Made by a program: the position numbers and the translations under genes. Positions 8,276 through 15,820 of a stretch of 64,000 bases of DNA are shown here, piece by piece. Each line of letters begins with the position of its first letter. Position 1 is the stretch's first letter. Origin of the DNA: Sphingomonas sp. UV9 (GTDB lineage: Bacteria > Pseudomonadota > Alphaproteobacteria > Sphingomonadales > Sphingomonadaceae); assembly GCF_004101245.1 (NCBI RefSeq), contig NZ_SCIN01000003.1:558001-622000 (forward strand). Direction: 5' to 3'. Under the pieces are notes generated by a model. It worked only from the letters and a program-made list of their open reading frames with translations. It had not been told where the DNA came from and made no database searches.

Positions 8276-9535
8276 ATGCAGACCCAGGACCAACACTCCG
8301 ACGCGCCAGCGATGCGTGGCGCGCCGATCGGCTTCGTCGAATTCGTCGCGCTCGTCGCCTCGCTGATGTCGCTCACCGCACTCGGGATCGACTCGATGCT
8401 GCCCGCGCTGCCGGCGATCGGCGACTCGCTCGGCGTCGCGTCCGAGAACAGCCGCCAGTTCGTCGTGACGGCGTTCGTGATCGGCTTCGGCGTCGCACAG
8501 CTCGTCCACGGGCCGCTCGCCGATCGGTTCGGGCGGCGGACCGTCCTGCTCTGGTCTCTGGTCCTCTACATCATCGCCAACGTCGCGTGCGCGACCGCAG
8601 GAAGCTTCGCGCTGCTGCTGACGGCGCGGGTGTTCGGCGGCGCGGTGATCGCAGCGGCGCGCGTGGCGACGATCGCGCTGGTCCGCGATTGCTATCATGG
8701 ACGGGCGATGGCGCGGGTCATGTCGATCGCGTTCATGGTGTTCATGATCGTGCCCATCCTCGCGCCGACATTCGGCTGGACCGTGCTCCAGTTCGGTGAC
8801 TGGCGCGCGATCTTCTGGACGGTGGCGGTGCTGACGCTGGGCGTGCTCGTGTGGTTCTATCTGCGGATGCCCGAGACGCTGGCGCCCGAGAACGTGCTGC
8901 CGATCACGCCCGGGCGAATCCTGAGCGATTGGCGCCTGACGCTGAGTGACCGCAATTCGCTCGGCTATACGCTCGCCTCGACCGCGTTGATGGGCGCGCT
9001 GTACGGCTATCTCAATTCGATCCAGCAGATCATGGCGGACGTGTTCCAAAAGCCGACGCTGCTCGCGCTGATCTTCGCGACGACCTCGGTGACGATGGCG
9101 GCGTGCAACCTGCTCAACTCGCGCATCGTGATGCGGCTGGGGACCCGGTTGATCAGTCACGGCGCGCTGTCGGTGCTGATCCTGGTGTCGCTCGTCCACC
9201 TGTTCGCGATCGAGATAGGGTTCGAGACGCTCGTCAGCTTTGCGGTCTTCCAGGCGCTGACGCTCGGGTGTTTCGGGCTGGCGACGTCGAACTTCTCGGC
9301 GATGGCGATGGAGAATATGGGCCGGATCGCCGGCACCGCGTCGAGCGTGCAGGGATTCCTGAGCGTGACCGTCGGCGCGGTGATCGGTGCGCTGATCGGG
9401 CAGGCGTTCAACGGTACGACGGTGCCGCTGGTCGCCGGATTCCTGATCGCAGGGCTCGCCGCGCTCCTTGCGATCCTGGTCACCGAGCGGGGCCGGTTGT
9501 TCCGCCCTGCGTCCACGGCGCCCACGCGCGCTTGA
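8276..9535 (+). CDS. MFS drug-resistance exporter, Bcr/CflA family
   Basis: A 419-residue protein with about 12 transmembrane helices. The 12-TM drug:H+ antiporter hallmarks are present: the TM1 motif LTALGIDSMLPALPAIG, the loop motif GPLADRFGRRTVLL between TM2 and TM3 (motif A), and the antiporter motif C region in TM5 (VPILAPTFGWTVLQ). It lies in the inner membrane and likely exports small amphiphilic drugs by proton exchange; the native substrate is unknown. An ATG at 8276 is chosen because the family begins shortly before TM1; an in-frame ATG at 8225 would add 17 Arg/Gly-rich residues. It is divergent from the lipoprotein gene. Confidence 0.88.
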   Translation: MQTQDQHSDAPAMRGAPIGFVEFVALVASLMSLTALGIDSMLPALPAIGDSLGVASENSRQFVVTAFVIGFGVAQLVHGPLADRFGRRTVLLWSLVLYIIANVACATAGSFALLLTARVFGGAVIAAARVATIALVRDCYHGRAMARVMSIAFMVFMIVPILAPTFGWTVLQFGDWRAIFWTVAVLTLGVLVWFYLRMPETLAPENVLPITPGRILSDWRLTLSDRNSLGYTLASTALMGALYGYLNSIQQIMADVFQKPTLLALIFATTSVTMAACNLLNSRIVMRLGTRLISHGALSVLILVSLVHLFAIEIGFETLVSFAVFQALTLGCFGLATSNFSAMAMENMGRIAGTASSVQGFLSVTVGAVIGALIGQAFNGTTVPLVAGFLIAGLAALLAILVTERGRLFRPASTAPTRA

Positions 9536-9614
9536 AGGAACCACCGCACGCGTCCACCGTTCGCATCCGGTAGGCCCGCAACACGCGGGCGTCCTGGAAC
9601 GAGGGAGTGTGACC

Positions 9615-9959
9615 ATGGGCGGACATCAGGTGCCGAGTGCCGGTTCGGGCGACGACGGCTATGACGAAGAAGGCTATGACGAGAGCCAGCGCGCCGAAAT
9701 CCTCGAAGCCACGCGCAACGGGCCGAGCGACGGTATCATCCTGACCGATCTCGAACCCGATCTGGGCGAGGACGACACCGATGACGAGTCGATCGACGAG
9801 ACCAAGATGGACTCGGAGGAAGTCGGCGAGACCGACGCGTCCGTCACGATGGACGAGGACGACATGGACGAGGACGACGTTCAGGACGAACTCGACGATG
9901 GCAGCATCGACGACGACGAAGACCTGGACGATGCCGACGACGTCGCGCTGAAACCCTGA
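9615..9959 (+). CDS. highly acidic small protein of unknown function
   Basis: A 114-residue protein in which Asp and Glu make up roughly 40 per cent of residues, dense in the second half (for example TMDEDDMDEDDVQDELDD). There are almost no hydrophobic segments, no signal peptide and no Cys. It starts at ATG 9615 behind a good Shine-Dalgarno (GAGGGAG). Sequence like this is often intrinsically disordered; DNA mimicry, metal binding or a chaperone-like role are possibilities but nothing shows which. The third-position GC is normal for the genome, and the reading frame ends cleanly, so I think it is a real gene. Confidence 0.7.
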   Translation: MGGHQVPSAGSGDDGYDEEGYDESQRAEILEATRNGPSDGIILTDLEPDLGEDDTDDESIDETKMDSEEVGETDASVTMDEDDMDEDDVQDELDDGSIDDDEDLDDADDVALKP

Positions 9960-9992
9960 CCTTTGTACGACGCGCTCCGGCTGGGCGCGTCG

Positions 9993-10199
9993 TTATCCGC
10001 CCGCGTTCGCCAGCACGGCAAGATCGTGGGCGTCGAAGGCTGCGCCGGCCGCATCGGTTGGTTGCGTGGCTACAGTTCCCGAGTCCGCGTTCGTCGGCGG
10101 TTCGGGGGCGTCGTTGGCTATGTCATAGGCGGTCCACAGGACCCCTGCCGACCAGAACAGCGCTGCCCAGCGGCTGCGAAAAAGACGCGAAAACCCCAT
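9993..10199 (-). CDS. small single-pass membrane protein, hypothetical
   Basis: A possible 68-residue protein: a basic N-terminus (MGFSRLFRSR), one hydrophobic segment (WAALFWSAGVLWTAYDIA, residues about 11-28) and a soluble Ala/Thr/Asp-rich tail. It is convergent with the acidic-protein gene. The ribosome-binding site is weak, so it is less certain than its neighbours. No function is recognised. Confidence 0.45.
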   Translation of the reverse strand: MGFSRLFRSRWAALFWSAGVLWTAYDIANDAPEPPTNADSGTVATQPTDAAGAAFDAHDLAVLANAGG

Positions 10200-10338
10200 T
10201 CATGCTGCATCGCACAACGCATCTCACCGGTCTGTGAACGGACAGCCTTAACGCGCGTGGCGACTGTTTTTTGCCACTTTTCCGCTGTATTTCGACCCAT
10301 ACCTGACCGAAAGCGCCATGGTTCGTTCATCAAACTGA

Positions 10339-10396
10339 CAGGAACCGTTGCTGTTACGCAACACAGCCGAACAGTTCCCTGAATGTGACGTTTTTT
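10339..10396 (+). promoter_or_regulatory. leader hairpin upstream of outer-membrane protein gene
   Basis: In the 300-base, comparatively AT-rich gap before the beta-barrel gene, CAGGAAC (10339-10345) can pair with GTTCCCTG (10374-10381) around an inner GTTGC/GCAAC stem (10347-10362), and a run of six T follows at 10391-10396. This could be an attenuator-like or stability structure in a long 5' leader. No -35/-10 pair stood out. Confidence 0.3.
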
Positions 10397-10499
10397 GTGC
10401 AACCATGTGCCCGCCGGCCTGTTTCGACTTGCCTGGACCGACCCGACGCACCGTGCAGTCGGCGATCCACGCAACAACACGGTATAAGGTCAAATTCAC

Positions 10500-11165
10500 A
10501 TGCGTAAGCTTTCCCTGGCAATCGCCCTCGCCGCTGCAACGGTCGCAGTTCCCGCCTTCGCGCAGGACATGTCGGCGCCGGCCCCCACCGACAACAGCGC
10601 GCAGCCCGGTGAGGCAGCAGCGCCGGACGGCTCGAAGGCATTCGGCATCGAGCCGTATTTCGGCATCATGGGCGGTTGGGAGCAGTTCGACAACGAGCGC
10701 GGCCATGGCATCCCGCAGGCGCTGAACGCCGACAACACGCTGCGTAACAACTATCGTCCGTCGGGCTCGCTGGTCCAGGGCGTGCTCGGCGTGAACGTGC
10801 CGCTCGGCCCGGTTTTCGTCGGCGCTGAAGGCAACGTGATCAAGGGCATCGAAGGCAACATCGATTGGGAATATGGCGCAGCAGGCCGTTTCGGCTTCCG
10901 CGCTGGCGACAGCGGCCTGATCTACGGCAAGGTCGGCTACCAGTGGGTGAACTTCGACAAGTTCTCGGCACGCTCGACCAACGGTGGCGACACCAGCCGT
11001 GACTACAGCGCGATCACCTACGGCATCGGCGCCGAAGTCGGTCCGCAGAGCATCGGCCTGAAGGGCATCACCGGTAACGCAGGCTTCCGCATCCGCGCCG
11101 AGGTCAACACCTTCGGCGACGCGCAGAGCTTCCGTCCGATGCTCGGCATCATCACGCACTTCTAA
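10500..11165 (+). CDS. outer-membrane beta-barrel protein, opacity/OmpA-N-like
   Basis: A 221-residue protein with a clear signal peptide (MRKLSLAIALAAATVAVPAFAQ, cleavage after AFA near residue 21), a disordered Pro/Ala-rich linker, then alternating amphipathic strands (EPYFGIMGGWEQF, VGAEGNVIKGIEGNIDWEYG, SGLIYGKVGYQWVNF). It ends in Phe (IITHF), the BamA-recognised C-terminal signature of outer-membrane barrels. It resembles the eight-stranded opacity-type proteins of the outer membrane; its partner or ligand is unknown. The ATG at 10500 follows AAGG. The long AT-rich leader suggests its own promoter and strong expression, as for many such proteins. Confidence 0.82.
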   Translation: MRKLSLAIALAAATVAVPAFAQDMSAPAPTDNSAQPGEAAAPDGSKAFGIEPYFGIMGGWEQFDNERGHGIPQALNADNTLRNNYRPSGSLVQGVLGVNVPLGPVFVGAEGNVIKGIEGNIDWEYGAAGRFGFRAGDSGLIYGKVGYQWVNFDKFSARSTNGGDTSRDYSAITYGIGAEVGPQSIGLKGITGNAGFRIRAEVNTFGDAQSFRPMLGIITHF

Positions 11166-11586
11166 GCCTTTGCCTCGCAAGAGGTACAAGCTGGACGCGT
11201 AACGGGGGCGGGGAGTGGCTAGGGCCATTTCCTGCCCTTCGTGTGTCCGGCGTTTTCCCGGCGAGACGGGACATGGTGGAAGTGCAGGCGCTCGCATGAC
11301 CAGCGTAGAAGGGCGGTTGCTGGCCAGCCCGTACGTCGCGGCGCGGAACTGGATATGAGCGGTACGTGCGCCGAACTCGGCAAGTCGGACTGTGAGGCAG
11401 GACGGAATCCCGGGCTTTTCGCCCCGTGCATCTCACAAGGCGCGGCGATTGCTTCTCCCGACGATCGTCACGGACTTGGCTCGCACGATGTTCACGATGC
11501 GTTCGCCTTGTTTCCGACTCCGCTTGCCGCAACCCACCCTGCGGCGAGGGTGACATCGTCGCGCGCGCGCGTACGCGCGAGGGACG
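11166..11586. other. 421-base gap without a convincing gene
   Basis: Several short overlapping frames exist on both strands but none has a good start, a family resemblance or a consistent codon pattern. The only notable feature is a 20-base alternating purine-pyrimidine CG run (11560-11579) directly before the thermonuclease gene. Confidence 0.5.
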
Positions 11587-12384
11587 ATGGAGTATGTGTT
11601 TGATTTCATGCGGTTGCTGAGCGGCGATCGTGCAGGCGCCCCGCGCCGCGGCGGATCGGCCCGCCGACCGGCGCCGAGCGTCCTTTTGCAACTTCGCCTG
11701 GTGTTCTACGGCGTGCTGCTCGGGCTGATGATGCCGGTGATCCGCCAGATCGACTGGTCCGCGCTCGTGCCGCCGGGGCTGAAGGTCGAATGGCCGACCG
11801 GCTTCGGCATCGCTTGGCCCGCCGGACATCTCCGCGTACCCGGCGGCTGGGGCGGGGCCACCGACGCTCCGAGCGCGGAGGCGTCATCCGCGACAGCCAC
11901 CGCGGCCGGTGCCACCCCCGGCGCCCCCACCACCGGTACCCTCGCCACCGCTGCAAGCGTCGCGAGCGCCGCCTCGACCGCCGCTGCCGCCGCATCCGCG
12001 CTGTCGGGCGGCAAGGCGGTATCGGCGCGCTTCACGATCTGCGGCCACGCCAAGCGGATCGACTGCATGGTCGACGGCGACACCTTCTGGATGGCGGGCA
12101 CCAAGATCCGCATCGCCGACATCGACACCCCCGAGACGCACCCGCCGCGTTGCGCGCGGGAGCGGCGCCTGGGGGAGGCGGCGACGGTGAAGATGCAAGC
12201 GCTCCTCAACGCCGGCCCCTTCAAGCTGGTCCCGATCAAGCGCGACGTCGACCGCTACGGCCGCAAACTCCGGCTCGTCGAGCGCGATGGCAAGTCGCTG
12301 GGCGCGGAACTGGTCCGCCACGGCCTCGCGCGGCAGTATGGCGGGGGGAAGCGCTCGCCTTGGTGTGGGTGGGGCAGGGCGTAA
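11587..12384 (+). CDS. membrane-anchored thermonuclease-family (SNase-like) protein
   Basis: A 265-residue protein. An N-terminal hydrophobic helix (LLQLRLVFYGVLLGLMMPVI, residues about 33-52) anchors it; a Thr/Ala-rich linker follows (about 95-145) and then an SNase domain from about residue 150. The catalytic set of staphylococcal nuclease is recognisable: Asp in CMVDGDTFWM, Arg and Glu in KIRIADIDTPETH, and Arg in DVDRYGRKLRLV, with the closing helix AELVRHGLARQYGG. Such proteins cleave DNA and RNA using calcium; here the domain would be periplasmic. The start is the ATG at 11587 just behind GAGGG; Met 8 is an alternative. Confidence 0.85.
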   Translation: MEYVFDFMRLLSGDRAGAPRRGGSARRPAPSVLLQLRLVFYGVLLGLMMPVIRQIDWSALVPPGLKVEWPTGFGIAWPAGHLRVPGGWGGATDAPSAEASSATATAAGATPGAPTTGTLATAASVASAASTAAAAASALSGGKAVSARFTICGHAKRIDCMVDGDTFWMAGTKIRIADIDTPETHPPRCARERRLGEAATVKMQALLNAGPFKLVPIKRDVDRYGRKLRLVERDGKSLGAELVRHGLARQYGGGKRSPWCGWGRA

Positions 12385-12406
12385 CGCGCGCCTGGCGGTT
12401 GCGGCT

Positions 12407-12670
12407 TCAGGCAGCGTCGCGGATCAACGCCCCGATGCTGTTCAGTTTTTGATGCAAGGCGTCCGCCGATAGTTCGAAGCCGTTAGGCCAGGCGAGTGCG
12501 CCGCCTTCGATGAAGGCGCGCGCGAAATAGGCCGGATCGGTCAGCGGGCGCGTCATCACCGTATCGCGAGCGATAAGGCTGGCAGCCGACCACTGCGCTG
12601 CTGCCCCATCGGAAAACACGAGTTCAAGCGTGTCAGGTTCCGTGACCGTGAGGCGGACGAGCTTAATCAT
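12407..12670 (-). CDS. DUF2442 family protein
   Basis: An 87-residue protein with the DUF2442 pattern: an N-terminal beta-hairpin (LVRLTVTEPDTLELVFSDG), then LTDPAYFARAFIEGGALAWPNGFELSADALH, in which DPAYF and WPNG are the family's most conserved words. Its ATG (12668-12670) lies inside the last codons of the preceding DUF4160 gene, an 8-base overlap, which implies coupled translation. DUF4160 and DUF2442 genes are commonly found as such pairs and are suspected to be toxin-antitoxin-like, but their biochemistry is not established. The start could also be four codons earlier. Confidence 0.82.
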   Translation of the reverse strand: MIKLVRLTVTEPDTLELVFSDGAAAQWSAASLIARDTVMTRPLTDPAYFARAFIEGGALAWPNGFELSADALHQKLNSIGALIRDAA

Positions 12671-12932
12671 CGAGGTCTGCACCGGCGATCATCTCCAGCG
12701 GCAACAGGTCTACGCCGCGCTGCCAGTTTGCCATGAGTTCGGGTGTGTGGTCGAGGGCCCATTGCTGTACGATCCGTTCCGCCTTGCGGGGCAGGCTGCC
12801 ACGGATGATCTTGCCGTCCGCGATCCGGACAAAGGCTTCGAAGCCCTGATAGCTGGCATGGAAATGCGGGGGCGGATGATCGTCGAAGTACATCCGGATC
12901 ACGATACCGAAGAAGAGCGAGATTACCGGCAT
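12663..12932 (-). CDS. DUF4160 family protein
   Basis: An 89-residue protein with the textbook DUF4160 opening MPVISLFFGIVIRMYFDDHP followed by PPHFHASYQGFEA; the His-rich PPHFHA word is the signature. The middle reads IIRGSLPRKAERIVQQWALDH and the end LANW-like (LMANWQRG). The start is the ATG at 12930-12932, where the family begins, though an upstream ATG is open. It overlaps and precedes the DUF2442 gene. It may be the effector or the partner of a TA-like pair; which member does what is unknown. Confidence 0.85.
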   Translation of the reverse strand: MPVISLFFGIVIRMYFDDHPPPHFHASYQGFEAFVRIADGKIIRGSLPRKAERIVQQWALDHTPELMANWQRGVDLLPLEMIAGADLDD

Positions 12933-13002
12933 CGAGAGCGCATGCCGAGTTTCAAGGGGTGCCAAAGTCCGCCTCGTTTCTGGTTATGCTCTGAAGTTCG
13001 GA

Positions 13003-13239
13003 TCACGCCGCCTTGGCGGTCAGTTCGAGGCCGAGCGCCTTGAGTGTCCGAATGACCGAGTCGAGCGCGATATCGGGCTTGGGCTGTTCGGCGATACCGC
13101 GGACCTTCGCTACGTCGGATAGTGCCGCGGCGATCAACGGGGGGTCACCGTCCTCGAAGGCAGCCTCGAGATAGGCGAGGATCGCGGCGTCGCTGTCGAG
13201 GTACTCGGTGGCGGTCCAGCCGGTCGTTTCGACGGTCAT
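13003..13239 (-). CDS. addiction-module antidote-like protein lacking the HTH segment
   Basis: A 78-residue protein. The N-terminal half, TATEYLDSDAAILAYLEAAF and the following EDGDPPLIAAALSDVAKVRG, is the conserved start of the HI1420-type antidote family (HigA-like DNA-binding antitoxins). The end, DSVIRTLKALGLELT, is the family's C-terminal helix. Between them, only about five residues replace the roughly 20 that normally carry the helix-turn-helix (usually ...GLSREALYRALS...GNP...). It probably no longer binds DNA as its relatives do. No HigB/RelE-type toxin gene is adjacent. The ATG at 13237-13239 follows GAGGAG at a 9-base spacing, so it may still be expressed. Confidence 0.75.
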   Translation of the reverse strand: MTVETTGWTATEYLDSDAAILAYLEAAFEDGDPPLIAAALSDVAKVRGIAEQPKPDIALDSVIRTLKALGLELTAKAA

Positions 13240-13263
13240 CTGTCGGACTCCTCGGTGCACTAT

Positions 13264-14088
13264 CTACGGACGATACCCGGCATTGCGCGCCATGCGGCCC
13301 AGCACGCCTTTTACAGTGATATCTAGCTGCGACTTGTCTCTGTAATCGGCCGGACAAACGTGGTCGGCTCGATCTTCCGCGATCAGATTGTAGACCTTGT
13401 CAGAATCTGGTCCTTTAAAGCGGTCTGGATCAAAGACGGCAATCGGCACACCATGTTGGTAGCGGAGCATCTTCATGGCGGGAATGTCGGTGTCGCCATC
13501 ACCTATGAAGATCATCCGTTCAAAGGGTATCGGGCGTTCGTTCATTGGTATCCAGCGATTGACGGCCTTGTCGTCCGACTGGTTAAGAACACCCTTATTT
13601 ATACGGAAAAGATATTGAGTTTTTCCGGTATAATTTACGGCGGCTGCTGGCCAAAGCGGCTTGCCATCGAGATAAGCATACTTCGAAGCGAAAATATGCT
13701 TGAAGTGCTTTCTTATTGTTGTTCCATCAATAATCTCTTCGAGGCCAGAGCTTATAATGTAATGCTCTATTTCTAGGCCTCTGAGCCTTCCGTACGCTGT
13801 AATGCGGGGAAACCAGTCGTCTACACCATCAAAATACGGCAGGCATGCGCCATGCGAAGCAAGGCGCTCCTTTGACATGTGATCACCTTCCACTTTTTGG
13901 AGAAGGTGCATGTATGTCAGAATTTCGTCGCCATCTATTTCTAGATTGAGTGCTTTAACTTCTTGCCAGAACATATTTGGGTCGGCGTATCCCATGTCCG
14001 GCAACAGGCTGTGTTGCTGCATCGAACCTGGCGAAAGTGTGCCATCAAAATCGTACACGATCGCGGTTCGATGCAGCAAGTTGGTCAT
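13264..14088 (-). CDS. HAD-superfamily hydrolase, low-GC, coupled to nrdB
   Basis: A 274-residue phosphatase-like protein. Motif I is VYDFDGTLSPG (residues about 12-22), motif II ISSGLEE (about 113-119), and the final acidic motif IFIGDGDTDIPAMK (about 193-206), so all catalytic elements of a HAD phosphohydrolase are present. A substrate cannot be assigned. Its ATG (14086-14088) overlaps the nrdB stop codon by ATGA, implying translational coupling. Base composition is strikingly different: bases 13560-13800 average about 44 per cent GC against about 65 in neighbours, with many A/T-ending codons, a sign of recent acquisition. It adjoins TA-like genes downstream. Confidence 0.85.
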   Translation of the reverse strand: MTNLLHRTAIVYDFDGTLSPGSMQQHSLLPDMGYADPNMFWQEVKALNLEIDGDEILTYMHLLQKVEGDHMSKERLASHGACLPYFDGVDDWFPRITAYGRLRGLEIEHYIISSGLEEIIDGTTIRKHFKHIFASKYAYLDGKPLWPAAAVNYTGKTQYLFRINKGVLNQSDDKAVNRWIPMNERPIPFERMIFIGDGDTDIPAMKMLRYQHGVPIAVFDPDRFKGPDSDKVYNLIAEDRADHVCPADYRDKSQLDITVKGVLGRMARNAGYRP

Positions 14089-15137
14089 TCAGCCGCAACC
14101 GAGTCACTGAACATGTCGCGCACTTCGCTCATGTCCACATTAGCCATCGGGCCCTTCTTCGCGGTCTGGCGCTTGTCGAAGCTGTCCCAGACGTCGTTCC
14201 ACTGGCCCTTGGTGGCGGCCTTCGAATATTCGGTCGCGCGCTGTTCGAAGAAGTTGGCGTGCTCGACGCCGTTGAGCATCGGGGCGAGCCAGGGCAGCGG
14301 GTGCTCGTCGATCATGTAGATCGGCTTCAGGCCGAGCTGCGTCATGCGCCAGTCGGCGATGAAGCGGATGTACTTCTTGATCTCCTTGGGGGTCATGCCG
14401 TTGACCGGGCCCATCTCGAAGGCGAGATCGATGAAATTGTCCTCGAGGCGGATCGTCGTCTGGCAGACGTCGGCGATGTCGTCCTTGACCGCCTTGGTCA
14501 GGCACTGGCGCTCCTGACAGAAGGTGTGGAACATCTTGATGATGCCCTCGCAGTGCAGGGACTCGTCGCGGATCGACCAGGTGACGATCTGGCCCATGCC
14601 CTTCATCTTGTTGAAGCGCGGGAAGTTCATCAGCATCGCGAACGACGCGAACAGCTGGACGCCCTCGGTAAAGCCGCCGAACATGGCGAGCGTACGGGCG
14701 ATGTCCTCGTCATTGTCGACGGTGAACTTCTGCATGTAATCATGCTTTTCCTTCATCTCGGCATATTCGAGGAAGGCGCCATACTCGCTCTCGGGCATGC
14801 CGATCGTGTCGAGCAGATGGCTGTAGGCGGCGATGTGGACCGTCTCCATGTTGCTGAACGAGGTCAGCATCATCTTGATCTCGGTCGGCTTGAACACGCG
14901 GCCGTACTTCTCGTGGTAGCAATCCTGCACCTCGACATCGGCCTGCGTGAAGAAGCGGAAGATCTGGGTCAGCAGGTTGCGCTCGTGATCGCTCAATTTC
15001 TGCGCCCAGTCGCGGCAATCCTCGCCCAAGGGCACTTCCTCGGGGAGCCAGTGGAGCTGCTGCTGGCGCTTCCAGAACTCGAACGCCCAGGGGTATTCGA
15101 ACGGCTTGTACTGCTTGGAGGCGTGAAGGAGGGACAT
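14085..15137 (-). CDS. nrdB: ribonucleotide reductase class Ia, small (radical) subunit
   Basis: A 350-residue R2 protein housing the di-iron/tyrosyl-radical cofactor. Visible ligands: Asp in TQADVEVQD, Glu and His in SNMETVHIAAY, and the later Glu/His in ESLHCEGIIKMFH. The radical Tyr sits four residues after the His of ETVHIAAY, as in Escherichia coli R2 (Glu115, His118, Tyr122). A flexible tail ending in DMFSDSVAAE would deliver the radical to NrdA. No ATP-cone is fused to it. Its usual partner nrdA lies downstream in the DNA order (upstream in transcription), separated by two small genes. Confidence 0.96.
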   Translation of the reverse strand: MSLLHASKQYKPFEYPWAFEFWKRQQQLHWLPEEVPLGEDCRDWAQKLSDHERNLLTQIFRFFTQADVEVQDCYHEKYGRVFKPTEIKMMLTSFSNMETVHIAAYSHLLDTIGMPESEYGAFLEYAEMKEKHDYMQKFTVDNDEDIARTLAMFGGFTEGVQLFASFAMLMNFPRFNKMKGMGQIVTWSIRDESLHCEGIIKMFHTFCQERQCLTKAVKDDIADVCQTTIRLEDNFIDLAFEMGPVNGMTPKEIKKYIRFIADWRMTQLGLKPIYMIDEHPLPWLAPMLNGVEHANFFEQRATEYSKAATKGQWNDVWDSFDKRQTAKKGPMANVDMSEVRDMFSDSVAAE

Positions 15138-15199
15138 GGGGTAAGCCTTTCGGGGAATATGTTTTAATTCGGGAAACTGGTGGGATTAGGTGGGGTGCG

Positions 15200-15403
15200 T
15201 CATGTCTCGGTGCTCCACTGCCACATCGCGGCGGCGGACATCGCGAGGACGATCGCGCCCGAGGTGAGCATGATGCCGATCATGCGGAACGCGTAGGTCT
15301 GCGGTTCGGTGATGCTGGGCGAGCGGAGTCGCAAAAGAAGTGCGATTCCGACCAGACCGAGCACGCCTGCGACGGCAAACATGATAGCGCTGCCGTACGT
15401 CAT
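15200..15403 (-). CDS. small two-TM membrane protein, hypothetical
   Basis: A 67-residue protein with two hydrophobic helices: SAIMFAVAGVLGLVGIALLL (about residues 5-24) and MIGIMLTSGAIVLAMSAAAM (about 41-60) joined by a short RLRSPSITEPQTYAFR loop. It lies between nrdB and the DUF2171 gene. The start is ATG 15401-15403; the Shine-Dalgarno is weak. No family with a known function is recognised. Confidence 0.6.
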   Translation of the reverse strand: MTYGSAIMFAVAGVLGLVGIALLLRLRSPSITEPQTYAFRMIGIMLTSGAIVLAMSAAAMWQWSTET

Positions 15404-15459
15404 GCGCCGATTGTCCGGCACAGGCGTTGAGCACGTGTACCCAACACAGGAGAACGACC

Positions 15460-15720
15460 ATGGTCGATGCAACCCAGATTCAGGAACATGCCGAAGTCAT
15501 CGGCGCGGACGGCGTCCATGTCGGCACCGTCGATCACGTCGAGGGCGACCGCATCAAGCTGACCAAGAAGGATTCCGGCGCGCAGGTCGTCGAGGGCAAG
15601 GGCCGCCATGAAGGGCATCATCACTTCATCTCGCTCGGTCTGGTCGCGGCTATCGAAGGCGGCAAGGTCCGCCTGTCCGCCAACGCCGACGTGGCGGTGA
15701 CGTTCGAAGAAGAGGCCTGA
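15460..15720 (+). CDS. DUF2171 family protein (PRC-barrel-like)
   Basis: An 86-residue protein of the DUF2171 type: IQEHAEVIGADGVHVGTVDH followed by VEGDRIKLTKKDSG, a PRC-barrel-like small beta fold. The EGHHHFISLGLVAAIEGGKV segment follows. The ATG at 15460 has a strong Shine-Dalgarno (CAGGAGAA). Homologues are common in sphingomonads and have no demonstrated function; abundance under stress is often suspected. It is transcribed against the neighbouring nrd genes. Confidence 0.82.
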   Translation: MVDATQIQEHAEVIGADGVHVGTVDHVEGDRIKLTKKDSGAQVVEGKGRHEGHHHFISLGLVAAIEGGKVRLSANADVAVTFEEEA

Positions 15721-15820
15721 CGCGCGGGCGGTACGCTCTACGCGTGCCGCCGAGCCTGCCCGAACCCCGGTCCGTGATCCACGGGCCGGGGTTCGTTGCG
15801 TCAGGCCGCGGCGAGGCGCT

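Noticed and set aside
10248-11297. A 349-codon frame opposite to the outer-membrane protein gene
   Set aside because: The plus-strand gene has a signal peptide and barrel signature; the antisense frame has neither domain nor start signal.
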